Shown here: positions 42,296 through 50,291 of the stretch, piece after piece
Layout: the number at the start of each line of letters is the position of its first letter
Position numbering within the stretch: the first letter of the stretch is position 1
Origin: Paenibacillus elgii NBRC 100335
GTDB lineage: Bacteria > Bacillota > Bacilli > Paenibacillales > NBRC-103111
Length of the DNA: 57,678 nucleotides
Assembly (NCBI RefSeq): GCF_004000865.1
Contig: NZ_BIMB01000047.1
Span: 1 to 57,678 of the forward strand
Reading direction: 5' to 3'
Made by a program: the position numbers and the translations under genes
Notes under the pieces: model-generated
What the model was told of the DNA's origin: nothing
The model's input: only the letters and a program-made list of their open reading frames with translations
The model's database searches: none

Positions 42296-42955
42296 TCAAG
42301 CCGAATAATAAAATTCGTTTAATTTATACGTGACCTCGCTGTTGTAACGCTCCTTCAGCTCATCGACATAGCTGCGAATTTGTTCAAAATACTCCTCGCT
42401 TAAAACAGGATATTTTACGGTACGCACCTGACTGAAAGGACTATTGTGCCGAATGACCAATTGGATCGCCGACATCATGTTTTGAACCAGCGCAGAGGTA
42501 GGAACGACGCCGAGAACGGCTTGATAAGCGGCCATATCGACGTTCTTATCGAAAGCATGGTACGGCAATTTCATATCGATATGAATCCCGTCAGCCAGCT
42601 CTCTCTCCAGCAAATGGCGTATTTTCTCAGGAAACGTGCCGTTCGTGTTAATGATGATTTTGCCCGGGAACCCTTTCTTCAGATCCGTAAGAAACAAGGT
42701 GATTTCTGTAATATTTCCCATTAAAAATTCCCCACCGCTGAAGATGAGGGCATCGAATAAATAGCCGTTCATCTTGATTTGTTGCAAAATATCACCCGCC
42801 AACAAATAATGCTCATGCTCGGGTGTAACCAATTCATCATAGTTATGACATCCGAAGCAGTGCAAATTACAGCCGGCAAGAGAATGGATCACTAAAGAGG
42901 TGTTCCCCGGCAGATCGTCAAAAGTCCGAATCATGATTGGATAAAATCGTAGCAC
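42296..42955 (-). CDS. nrdG: Anaerobic ribonucleotide reductase activating protein (radical SAM)
   Basis: Generates the glycyl radical on NrdD. Radical SAM cysteines in the SLAGCNLHCFGCHNYDE segment. The frame is open to ATG 43009, but I place the start at GTG 42955: AGGAGG at 42967-42972 is the only good ribosome site, and an FNR-like box with a TAAAAT -10 hexamer predicts transcription from about 43001, downstream of that ATG. This gives 219 residues starting VLRFYPIMIRTFDD. It is the first gene of nrdG-nrdD; the order is the reverse of E. coli. Confidence 0.88.
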   Translation of the reverse strand: MLRFYPIMIRTFDDLPGNTSLVIHSLAGCNLHCFGCHNYDELVTPEHEHYLLAGDILQQIKMNGYLFDALIFSGGEFLMGNITEITLFLTDLKKGFPGKIIINTNGTFPEKIRHLLERELADGIHIDMKLPYHAFDKNVDMAAYQAVLGVVPTSALVQNMMSAIQLVIRHNSPFSQVRTVKYPVLSEEYFEQIRSYVDELKERYNSEVTYKLNEFYYSA

Positions 42956-43007
42956 TTTCCCGTTAACCTCCTCTCTGAAACTATCTATATATGGTGTTTT
43001 CATTATC

Positions 43008-43050
43008 ATTTTATCACTATATATAGTATATTTCGGTGATACAAGTCACA
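43008..43050 (-). promoter_or_regulatory. FNR-type promoter of nrdG-nrdD
   Basis: GGTGATACAAGTCACA (43035-43050) matches 9 of 10 consensus bases. TAAAAT at 43013-43008 is 21 bp downstream, which places the centre of the box at -41.5. Confidence 0.75.
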
Positions 43051-43097
43051 TAAAGAGGTCGCCTTGCATAGACGACCTCTTCTTGGAAATCCGCTTG

Positions 43098-43814
43098 TTA
43101 GGACTCGTTGGCCGAATTGATCACACGCTGGAAAAGAATGTTGTTTTCCAAGTGGATATGCTGGAACAAATCCGATTCCAGCTCGTGCAGCTTGTGGAAA
43201 GCTAGCGTGTAAGTCCGGCATGCGCCGGCCGGCAGCTCGTAATCGCTCGTGACGGCTCTCATCTCATGCAGGAGATTGCCGACGCCGCTGTGATCCGCCT
43301 CGAGCTCCCTAATCGCATTCGCCGTTTTCTCCGCAAGGGATGGGGACGGATTGTGCTCCAATTCTCTGATTAACGGAAAGACAGTGGCCTCCTCGGCGAT
43401 CAAATGCTGTTCAAGCTCCATTTTCATCTGATGGAAAAGCAAATGAAGCTTGGCAAGCTCACGGCGTTCCGGACCGTGTACCCGCAAAATTTTGGTGACG
43501 AATTCGCTTAATACAGGGAGCTCCCGTTCCAAATATGCGTGGTGGGTGGTGACGATATGATCGATCAACCGACTCGACGATAGCTTGCTCCAGTCTGTGT
43601 TGGGATCGGGTTTTTGGTTCGCTTCCGTGTAGAACCGGTTTAGTTTCTCGAGGAAAGCTTCTTCCTCGATGTTTTTCTGTCTTAGCGCTGTTGTCAGGGG
43701 ACGCCCCCCGCCGCAGCAAAAGTCGATGCCGTGCTCCTGAAATAAGTTGCTGGACCCGGGAAACGCGGTCACGATTTGTCCGATCGTTTCGGAACCGTTA
43801 AAAGAAGTGTTCAT
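43098..43814 (-). CDS. ric: RIC/ScdA (YtfE-like) di-iron iron-sulfur cluster repair protein
   Basis: Repairs Fe-S clusters damaged by nitric oxide or peroxide. N-terminal ScdA_N (DUF542) domain with the FCCGGGRPL motif near residue 32, then a hemerythrin-like bundle with di-iron histidines and glutamates (HIVTTHHAYLEREL, HLLFHQMKMELEQHLIAEE, ELEADHSGVG, FQHIHLENNILF). 238 residues. ATG 43814 has AAAGGAGG upstream. It fits a locus that makes nitrogen oxides. Confidence 0.94.
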   Translation of the reverse strand: MNTSFNGSETIGQIVTAFPGSSNLFQEHGIDFCCGGGRPLTTALRQKNIEEEAFLEKLNRFYTEANQKPDPNTDWSKLSSSRLIDHIVTTHHAYLERELPVLSEFVTKILRVHGPERRELAKLHLLFHQMKMELEQHLIAEEATVFPLIRELEHNPSPSLAEKTANAIRELEADHSGVGNLLHEMRAVTSDYELPAGACRTYTLAFHKLHELESDLFQHIHLENNILFQRVINSANES

Positions 43815-43871
43815 TAGCTTGACCTCCTTTTGACATGACCGTTGATCCTTATGATCATGTTCTTGTCTAAA

Positions 43872-43914
43872 TTGTAATGCAACGAGCATAAGCCTACTGT
43901 GTTTACAATCACGT
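43872..43914 (-). promoter_or_regulatory. FNR-like promoter of ric
   Basis: TGTGTTTACAATCACG (43899-43914) matches 8 of 10 consensus bases; TACAAT at 43877-43872 lies 21 bp downstream. Confidence 0.55.
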
Positions 43915-43957
43915 TTTTTTCTGCTCTCCTATAGCCCAAAAATTATAGCCCCAAAAT

Positions 43958-44006
43958 GAAAAGTCCAAGGTTCGTTGCCGGTAAGCAACAAAACTTGGAC
44001 TTTTTC
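43958..44006. terminator. Terminator of the ywiC - radical SAM - peptide operon
   Basis: GAAAAGTCCAAG and CTTGGACTTTTTC form a strong stem with an inner GTTGC/GCAAC hairpin; T runs on both sides. Confidence 0.85.
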
Positions 44007-44026
44007 AGAACTGTCGTTGAACCTGC

Positions 44027-44113
44027 TTAAGCGAGATTTCCAGGCACCGACTTCAATATTTTACCTGTATTCACCGCTTGCGCGGTTGTTATGGCCGGAC
44101 GAATCCACTTCAT
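44027..44113 (-). CDS. Candidate 28-aa peptide (possible RiPP precursor) overlapping the radical SAM gene
   Basis: ATG 44113 to TAA 44027-44029. The near-ideal ribosome site AAAGGAGGTGGAGAAG lies just upstream, inside the last codons of the radical SAM gene; the two frames overlap by 53 bp. The peptide starts MKWIRPAITTAQAV and continues NTGKILKSVPGNLA. It has no Cys, one Trp (residue 3), three Lys and two Pro. A terminator follows 20 bp later. The radical SAM tail in this overlap is low-complexity, which fits a peptide start added into it. If it is a substrate, modification cannot be a Cys thioether; a C-C or C-N crosslink or epimerisation would be needed. No known precursor family recognised. 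Confidence 0.55.
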   Translation of the reverse strand: MKWIRPAITTAQAVNTGKILKSVPGNLA

Positions 44114-45455
44114 GTTCTTCTCCACCTCCTTTGACTTGATCTTTGCTCTTCCCGATCAATTCCAGCACGTGCTTGATTTTTCTTTTCTCATGCGGGCAAG
44201 GGCGCTTCCCCGTTCGCATCCGGTACAACGGGCAATGGTTGCCCTGACAGGCGGGGCGGAAATAACATGTGCGGCAAACCGGGTCTCGTTCTTCGCCGGA
44301 GCCCGTCCATCTCGCCATTTTGTCCATATCCAGAACCATGCTTCCGTCTGCGTGAAGCTGCCCGACATGATTCACCGGGTCGTCCAGCGCAACCGAGCAT
44401 TTGTACAGCCGTCCGTCCGCTCCAATCACGAACGCATTGGGCTTGGCGGCATAACAGACGGCTCCGGACGGCATAAGCGAATCGATAATCGTCTCGCTGA
44501 GCGGCAGTCCGCGTTCCACTCCAAGGCCCGTCAATTCCCACAGATGCGCATCCGATGCGGTCCGGTCACACACGGGAATCCGGTCGTCGTTTCGTCCGCC
44601 CCACCGGCCGACCGGCCGGATCAGCAGCTGAAACCGCTTGTCTCCCGCGAACCAAGCGAAAAGCTTCGTCAGCAAATCCGGCACTTCATCCGCGTTATCC
44701 TCGTCAAAATTGATTCGAATATCGACAGCAAACGAAGCATCGACATTACGTAGCGCCTTCAAATTGCCGATGATTGTTTCGAAAGTTCCGCCGCCTCCGC
44801 GAAGGCACCTTCTCCTGTCGTGTACCGTTTCCGTACCATCCAGCGTCACCATGAATCGGCGCACGTTCCGGTCAAGCAACTCCATAAACCGCTCTTTCGT
44901 CAAAAAGTATCCGTTTGTGGACATGTCTACGGAGTAGGTGATTCCGTTTTTCAAGCAGCTTTCCAGGAAAGAATCCGACAATTCAACGATCGTATCGGGA
45001 ACAAGCATCGGTTCGCCGCCGAACCAGCTGACGGCAAGATGCTCGATGCTTTCGGCAGCTTGCCGGACGTACGCTTTTAAACCGTCGATCGTCTCGCGCG
45101 TCATGGCGCCACGGGGAAAGCTCTGGTAGCAATACGTACAGCGAAAGTTGCACGCTTCCGTAGGCATGATCACAAGATGCATCGATTTCGCTTCGTTCAG
45201 AGCAGCGTGCAGCTTTTGCGCCTGCGCAAGCTCGTCCGTCACGTCCGGCACCAAAAATCCGGCATCGCGCAGATCGGAGGCCATTCCGGACAATTCCTCA
45301 TGGCATGCGCCCTTCCCCAGTACTCTCAGGATTTCTGCCTCTTCGTCCGGTTCAAAGGCGGCCATGGCGCCGGAATAAGAGTTGTAAATCATCCCTCCTT
45401 TTCCGTCCCATCGTACGATGGTGGAATAGCGGGAAGGTATCCAACGGTTTGTCAC
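44061..45455 (-). CDS. Radical SAM/SPASM maturase-like protein
   Basis: 464 residues with the plan of peptide-modifying enzymes: an N-terminal PqqD/RRE-like region of about 85 residues (MIYNSYSGAMAAFEPDEEAE), the radical SAM core with CNFRCTYCYQS, and a C-terminal SPASM region with AVCYAAKPN, LYKCSVAL, CRTCYFRPACQGNHCPLYR and CPHEK. SPASM proteins mostly mature RiPPs or enzymes. GTG 45455 is better spaced from AAGGA than TTG 45464. It follows ywiC by 22 bp and overlaps a 28-codon peptide frame. AlbA, the subtilosin thioether enzyme, is the nearest functional analogy by neighbourhood. Confidence 0.85.
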   Translation of the reverse strand: MTNRWIPSRYSTIVRWDGKGGMIYNSYSGAMAAFEPDEEAEILRVLGKGACHEELSGMASDLRDAGFLVPDVTDELAQAQKLHAALNEAKSMHLVIMPTEACNFRCTYCYQSFPRGAMTRETIDGLKAYVRQAAESIEHLAVSWFGGEPMLVPDTIVELSDSFLESCLKNGITYSVDMSTNGYFLTKERFMELLDRNVRRFMVTLDGTETVHDRRRCLRGGGGTFETIIGNLKALRNVDASFAVDIRINFDEDNADEVPDLLTKLFAWFAGDKRFQLLIRPVGRWGGRNDDRIPVCDRTASDAHLWELTGLGVERGLPLSETIIDSLMPSGAVCYAAKPNAFVIGADGRLYKCSVALDDPVNHVGQLHADGSMVLDMDKMARWTGSGEERDPVCRTCYFRPACQGNHCPLYRMRTGKRPCPHEKRKIKHVLELIGKSKDQVKGGGEEHEVDSSGHNNRASGEYR

Positions 45456-45477
45456 TTGTGCCAATCCTTATCACCCT

Positions 45478-46209
45478 TCATCGTTGAATGAGCACAGCGG
45501 AAAGTATTACAAACAGTACCGCACCTACAATTTCAATCATTCCCGCCTTCGAGGGCCGCATCGGCTTGCCTGCGAAAGCGAAAGCCCGAGCAGCGGAAAA
45601 CACATAAGCCAGGATCATCCACGGATGGCCCGCCGCCCACAAGACGAGTGGCAGCAAAATGTGATACGCTCGCGTATAAGCGATCCAGCGCTTGTTCTCT
45701 CTTTCGCGAAAGATGGCCTTCACAAAAAAGACGCTGCTTGTAAAATACAAAAAGCTGAACAGAACGACCGACGCCATCATCCGGTTCCAGCCTCCACCGC
45801 CCACCAGATAAGCGGCGGCTCCACTAAGGCTGAACATGAGGATGGCGCAAAGATCGTTAAGCAGCGCCCTTTCCGATTTGTGTCTCGTATGCCATATGTT
45901 CACCGAAAGCAGCGCAAGAAGAAGCGGGCCGAAAACAAGCAATGCCGGATGGCTGACAAGCGACGGCACCAAACAACAAGCCGCCAGTAAACCGTAAATC
46001 GTCCCCCATGTGATCCAATGCCGCCGATTAGCTTTATTTTTCATGGACTGAAGAAAAGGATAAGACGATAGATAGAGAAACAGCCATCCCATTAATAACG
46101 GCAGATGCATCCACTGCGGCTTCCCGGCGAACAGGCCGAGCAGAAAAGGAACACTGACCATCGCCCAACCGCCGTGTTCATGAGGAATCACGATACTTCG
46201 CTTCTTCAC
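45478..46209 (-). CDS. ywiC: YwiC-like membrane protein
   Basis: 243 residues with about seven or eight membrane spans, starting with the family mark IPHEHGGWAMVSVPFLLGL. B. subtilis ywiC lies in the anaerobic narK-fnr-ywiC-narGHJI region; its function is unknown. The start is GTG 46209 with GAGGAG 10 nt upstream. First gene of a three-gene unit with the radical SAM protein and the 28-aa peptide. Its promoter has an FNR-like box. A membrane or export role for the peptide is possible, but this is speculation. Confidence 0.85.
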   Translation of the reverse strand: MKKRSIVIPHEHGGWAMVSVPFLLGLFAGKPQWMHLPLLMGWLFLYLSSYPFLQSMKNKANRRHWITWGTIYGLLAACCLVPSLVSHPALLVFGPLLLALLSVNIWHTRHKSERALLNDLCAILMFSLSGAAAYLVGGGGWNRMMASVVLFSFLYFTSSVFFVKAIFRERENKRWIAYTRAYHILLPLVLWAAGHPWMILAYVFSAARAFAFAGKPMRPSKAGMIEIVGAVLFVILSAVLIQR

Positions 46210-46245
46210 GGGACAGTCGCTCCTCTCGCACCTTATTGCATAACC

Positions 46246-46289
46246 ATCATATAATTGTCTCCCCCGTCCGCTCTATGATATTGTTCACT
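46246..46289 (-). promoter_or_regulatory. FNR-like promoter of the ywiC operon
   Basis: TATGATATTGTTCACT (46274-46289) matches 8 of 10 consensus bases; TATGAT (46251-46246) lies 22 bp downstream, the same geometry as the other boxes here. Confidence 0.55.
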
Positions 46290-46311
46290 TGTCTTGTAAA
46301 TGACCTGTCGT

Positions 46312-48207
46312 CTACATCCGGTTCGGGGTCGGCAAGCCGAGGATGGACAGCCCGTCGTGCATCGTGTCGCGATACCGTCCGGCCAGCCATAGACGGAACT
46401 GCTTCACCCCTTCGTCCGCCTTCAGAATCTCGCACGTCGCATAGAAATGGTTGAAAAGCGACGCCAGCTCATACAAGTACGTACAAAGCACATTTGGTGC
46501 CAAGTCAGCAACGACTTCCTCCAAGGTCTCCGGCCAGTAAGCGAGCTGCTTGAGAACCGCATATTCCTGCGGCGCAAGCCCCTCCGCGGCCGAAAATGCC
46601 GATATCGTAGAGATGTCGCTCATCGCTGTGTCCGTCAGGGTACCGCCTTTGTCCAAAATGCTGCATGCTCTGGCATAAGAGTACATTAAATACACGCCGG
46701 TATTGCCGGAAATCTCCGTTGCCTGATCTAAATCAAACACCACTTCCGTCTGCAGATGGAATCTAAGCAAATAGTATCTGATCGCTGCCGCTGCAATCGA
46801 ACGGCTGTCCAAGCCTTCGTGCTGCGAGCGCTTTGCTTCGATGACAGCTTCCATATGCGCGACAAGATCCGCCACTTTGATGCCGATCCCCTGTCTCCCG
46901 GACATCGGATACGATGACCTGCCGTCGGACGTGTCGACGCCAAGACTTTCGGCCGTCGCCCGGCTCAGCGACACCACCCCATAGCTCACGTGATGCAGTT
47001 GAGCAGCTTGCTTATCGTACCCCAACGCCTGCAATGCCTGCTTCACCATTTGCTGCGGGTACTCCTGGCGATGATCGATCACGTTGACGACCATATCCGC
47101 CCGCCCAATGTCCTGCTCCACGCCTTGCGAATGCGTAGACCATACCCCATCTCCGAAGGGCTGGTAGCGGAATTGTTTATCGAGCAAGCCGAATTTCCAC
47201 ATGTGATAGGCAATATCTTTGGCCGTATACGTCAGTATGCCGTTGGATCGTACCAGCACCTTGTCACTGTGAAATTCCGGCCGGCCGGCTGGATCGCTCT
47301 CCTCCACCGTTTGCTTAAGCACCCAACAGCCGGCCAGCTTGCCCTCGCTTTCCTGGCGGAACAGATCGGTTTTTTGCAGCCTCTCAAACGTTTCCTGCCA
47401 GAAGCCTTCACGAACTATGCTGCTCTCCCAGACCAATACATCGTAGTCGATTCCAAACTGCCGCATGTCCTTCAGGTGCTCCCTGACGATTTGCTCTGCC
47501 ACCAGCGTACCGAGCCAGGCGATATTGTTATGTCCCAACTCCAAATGATGCAGTACGTTCGCCCGCTCCTGCTCCAGCTCGGGCTGCTCGCGGTATTTCC
47601 GGTTGATTTCCGCATAGACGTCCCAGCAAAAATCGCCAAACCGGGAATGCTGCTGCTGGATCGACGTCCGCAATACTCCGACAACCGTATCGGCCAGTTG
47701 GTTGCCCAAATCGTCGATGTAATTGTGAACCTCAACCTGATGGCCCATCCGCTTAAGCATTCTTGCCAAAGTATCGCCTATGCACGAATTACGTAAATGT
47801 CCGATATGCGCCGATTTATTCGGATTAATCGACGTATGCTCGATCAACACTTTTTGGCGGTCATTTTCCGGCTGAAAGGCATCCTGGGGGTGCGAGTTAA
47901 CGATCCAGCGCTCCCAATGAATAAACAAATTCACAAAACCCGGCGCCGCGACCTCGATGCGTTCGAACCATCCCGCAAGGCCCGGATGATCAACGAGCCT
48001 CGCCTTGATTTCGTTAGCGATCGTCAAAGGATTTTGCTTGAGCACGCGCACCAGCTTCATGGCCAGATTCGTGCTATACTCCCCGTGCCGGTCATTTGCG
48101 GGATGTTCAATCACGACCGACAGTTCCTCCGGTACGGAATGCCCTGCTTCCTGAAGAAGCTGCTCTGCAATGTCTTCAAGCGCTTGATGAAGCTGCTTAT
48201 GAATCAT
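46312..48207 (-). CDS. argS: Arginyl-tRNA synthetase, divergent type
   Basis: Charges tRNA-Arg. The 631-residue chain has an N-terminal Arg-tRNA domain, the class I HIGH motif (NPNKSAHIGHLRNSCIGD) and a C-terminal DALR-type anticodon domain (CSILDKGGTLTD to TMHDGLSILGLPTPNRM). The KMSKS loop is not canonical: the likely segment reads YPMSGRQGIGIKV. ATG 48207 has GGAGGT 7 nt upstream. A T-box leader precedes it, so expression rises when tRNA-Arg is uncharged. Neighbourhood with ywiC and narK-like genes recalls B. subtilis. Whether this is the only ArgRS is unknown. Confidence 0.93.
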   Translation of the reverse strand: MIHKQLHQALEDIAEQLLQEAGHSVPEELSVVIEHPANDRHGEYSTNLAMKLVRVLKQNPLTIANEIKARLVDHPGLAGWFERIEVAAPGFVNLFIHWERWIVNSHPQDAFQPENDRQKVLIEHTSINPNKSAHIGHLRNSCIGDTLARMLKRMGHQVEVHNYIDDLGNQLADTVVGVLRTSIQQQHSRFGDFCWDVYAEINRKYREQPELEQERANVLHHLELGHNNIAWLGTLVAEQIVREHLKDMRQFGIDYDVLVWESSIVREGFWQETFERLQKTDLFRQESEGKLAGCWVLKQTVEESDPAGRPEFHSDKVLVRSNGILTYTAKDIAYHMWKFGLLDKQFRYQPFGDGVWSTHSQGVEQDIGRADMVVNVIDHRQEYPQQMVKQALQALGYDKQAAQLHHVSYGVVSLSRATAESLGVDTSDGRSSYPMSGRQGIGIKVADLVAHMEAVIEAKRSQHEGLDSRSIAAAAIRYYLLRFHLQTEVVFDLDQATEISGNTGVYLMYSYARACSILDKGGTLTDTAMSDISTISAFSAAEGLAPQEYAVLKQLAYWPETLEEVVADLAPNVLCTYLYELASLFNHFYATCEILKADEGVKQFRLWLAGRYRDTMHDGLSILGLPTPNRM

Positions 48208-48235
48208 TTTCCCGACCTCCATATGGATAAATTTG

Positions 48236-48556
48236 CAAAAATCAAAAAGGCTCCCGTCTCCAAAAAAGAGACGAGAGCCTATTGCTTCCCGCGGTACCAC
48301 TCTATGTGCAAATCGCCAACATGGCGATTCACCGCTTAATTGTATAACGGTCCTTGACCGGATCTGCCTACTGCGCGTCGTTCCGAAGGCGTGAAGCCTG
48401 CTTGACGAGTTCGGTTCGGCAAATCATATCCCGGGTCCGCTTCATCCAAAACCAACGTACCGGCTTCCACCACCCCCGGCTCGCTGCGACTGTTCGTTCT
48501 GAACTACTGTCCCGTTCATTTATGTTTGGCTTATTCAATTTGTGGCACGATATTTA
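48236..48556 (-). ncRNA. T-box riboswitch of argS
   Basis: The conserved T-box AGAGTGGTACCGCGGG is at 48303-48288 (minus sense). It is followed by a terminator: stem GGCTCTCGTCTC/GAGACGGGAGCC (48279-48268 with 48260-48249), then TTTTTGATTTTT. Upstream is a long, structured stem I region. A CGG (Arg) within GAAGCGGACC near 48440 is a candidate specifier codon, but I did not fold the RNA to prove it. Uncharged tRNA-Arg should stabilise the antiterminator and switch argS on. Confidence 0.92.
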
Positions 48557-48562
48557 AAAGTA

Positions 48563-48591
48563 GTTATACCTAAATTGGAACGTATTGTCAA
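48563..48591 (-). promoter_or_regulatory. argS promoter
   Basis: TTGACA (48591-48586) and TATAAC (48568-48563) are separated by 17 bp, a near-consensus sigma-A promoter upstream of the T-box leader. Confidence 0.85.
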
Positions 48592-48627
48592 GAACCTTTC
48601 ATTCAACAGCTGTTCCAGATGAAACGA

Positions 48628-50103
48628 TCACGTGCCGCAAAAAGTGCGGTAAGGACGGTTGGATGGCTCGGGCAGCGTGCAGTATTCCGCCTGCTCGGGA
48701 GTGTGTGCGTACGGATTCGAAAGAGCCTGCACAAACCGCTCCATGACGCTGTAATCTCCCTCCGTCACCGCAGCGTCCAACGCTTCTTCTACCCTATGGT
48801 TTCGGGGGATGATCGCGGGATTGCTGCTGCGCATCAACTGCTGCGAGGACGCCTGCGGCTCTTGTTGCCTGCCTCGTCTCGCCTGCCACAGCTCATGCCA
48901 CTGCGCGAATTCCGTCGTTCCGTTGAACGCCAAATCCTCGTGCTTATCAAACGTTAAGGCCCGGAACGTATTGGTATAGTCCGCCCGATGCTTTTGCATC
49001 ATGACGAGAAGATCCTTCATCAGGGCTTCGTCCTCTGGCTCTTCGTTAAAGAGGCCCAGCTTCGCCCTCATTCCGGCAAGCCAATGACCGGCAAACTGTT
49101 CGACAAAACCGGAAATGGCATCCTCCGCCAGCCGAACCGCCTCATCTTCGTCGTCATGGAGCAGCGGCAATAACGCTTCGGCCAATCTCGCGAGATTCCA
49201 CGCGGCAATTGACGGCTGATTGCCATAGGCGTAGCGGCCGTGAACGTCGATGGAGCTGAATACCGTTGCCGGATCGTAGGCATCCATGAAAGCGCAAGGA
49301 CCGTAATCGATGGTCTCTCCGCTCAAGGCCATGTTGTCGGTATTCATCACCCCGTGAATAAAGCCGACGAGCTGCCATTTGGCAATCAGCGCGGCCTGCC
49401 GCTTGATCACTTCCTGAAACATGGCAAGATAGCGGTTCTCCGCCGCGCCGGCTTCCGGATAATGCCTTTGGATGGTGTAATCCGCCAAAGTCCGCAGCTC
49501 CTCGACGGTGCCCCAATTGGCAGCGTATTGAAAGGTGCCGACGCGTATATGACTGGCGGCTACGCGGGTCAGAATCGCACCGGGCAGCTCGGTTTCGCGG
49601 AAAATTTCCTCGCCGGTCGTCACCACCGCCAAGCTGCGGGTGGTCGGAATGCCGAGCGCATGCATCGCTTCGCTGATAATATATTCACGCAGCATCGGTC
49701 CAAGCGCCGCCCGACCGTCACCGCCACGGGAATACGGCGTTCTGCCCGATCCCTTAAGCTGAATATCTACCCGCGTATTGTCGGGGGTAATCTGTTCGCC
49801 AAGCAGCAAGGCCCGACCGTCTCCCAGCATAGTGAAATGCCCGAATTGATGTCCTGCGTAGGCCTGAGCAAGCGGCGCGGCCCCTTCGGGAATACGATTG
49901 CCTGCAAACACCGCTACGCCATCGTTGCCTCGTAGCGCCTCGGCGTTCAAGCCAAGGGATGCCGCTAATCGGTCATTCAGAACGGCCAGCTTCGGCGAGC
50001 GGACAGGGGGTGGCTCAAGCCTGGAAAAAAACGTTTCCGGCAGACGAGCATAGCTGTTGTCGAAATTCCATCCCGGATCTATGATTGCTTTGTTCTCAGT
50101 CAT
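48628..50103 (-). CDS. selO: Protein adenylyltransferase SelO (YdiU)
   Basis: A pseudokinase-fold enzyme that transfers AMP to Ser, Thr or Tyr of target proteins, often redox-linked. 491 residues with SelO motifs: DGRALLLGEQ, IQLKGSGRTPYSRGGDGRAALGPMLREY, GVMNTDNMALSGETIDYGPCAFMD. The C-terminus YRTFCGT keeps the conserved cysteine at the place of selenocysteine in animal SelO. ATG 50103 has AAAAAGGAG upstream. Single gene. Confidence 0.95.
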   Translation of the reverse strand: MTENKAIIDPGWNFDNSYARLPETFFSRLEPPPVRSPKLAVLNDRLAASLGLNAEALRGNDGVAVFAGNRIPEGAAPLAQAYAGHQFGHFTMLGDGRALLLGEQITPDNTRVDIQLKGSGRTPYSRGGDGRAALGPMLREYIISEAMHALGIPTTRSLAVVTTGEEIFRETELPGAILTRVAASHIRVGTFQYAANWGTVEELRTLADYTIQRHYPEAGAAENRYLAMFQEVIKRQAALIAKWQLVGFIHGVMNTDNMALSGETIDYGPCAFMDAYDPATVFSSIDVHGRYAYGNQPSIAAWNLARLAEALLPLLHDDEDEAVRLAEDAISGFVEQFAGHWLAGMRAKLGLFNEEPEDEALMKDLLVMMQKHRADYTNTFRALTFDKHEDLAFNGTTEFAQWHELWQARRGRQQEPQASSQQLMRSSNPAIIPRNHRVEEALDAAVTEGDYSVMERFVQALSNPYAHTPEQAEYCTLPEPSNRPYRTFCGT

Positions 50104-50291
50104 CGGATCTCCTTTTTACCGTTCAAAATAAAGCCGTCGCTTTAGTGTTTGTTTCTACCAGTTTATTATACACTTTCCAGCGCGTTTACTGCAGCTTAAA
50201 TTGCAGAAAACCCAGCCTGGGCCGGGTTGGGTTACAAATAAAAATGTTCAAAAAGCATCATGCAACTGATCGTATCCGTTAGCGGAATGAT
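50104..50291. other. Intergenic, with GC-rich hairpin
   Basis: Promoter side of selO. AACCCAGCC and a GGGTTGGGTT-type arm (about 50209-50233) form a short hairpin. No gene seen. From here base composition changes to AT-rich. Confidence 0.4.

Noticed and set aside
44027..44113. Sactipeptide or ranthipeptide precursor like subtilosin
   Set aside because: The peptide has no cysteine, so a Cys thioether is impossible; only the locus layout is similar.
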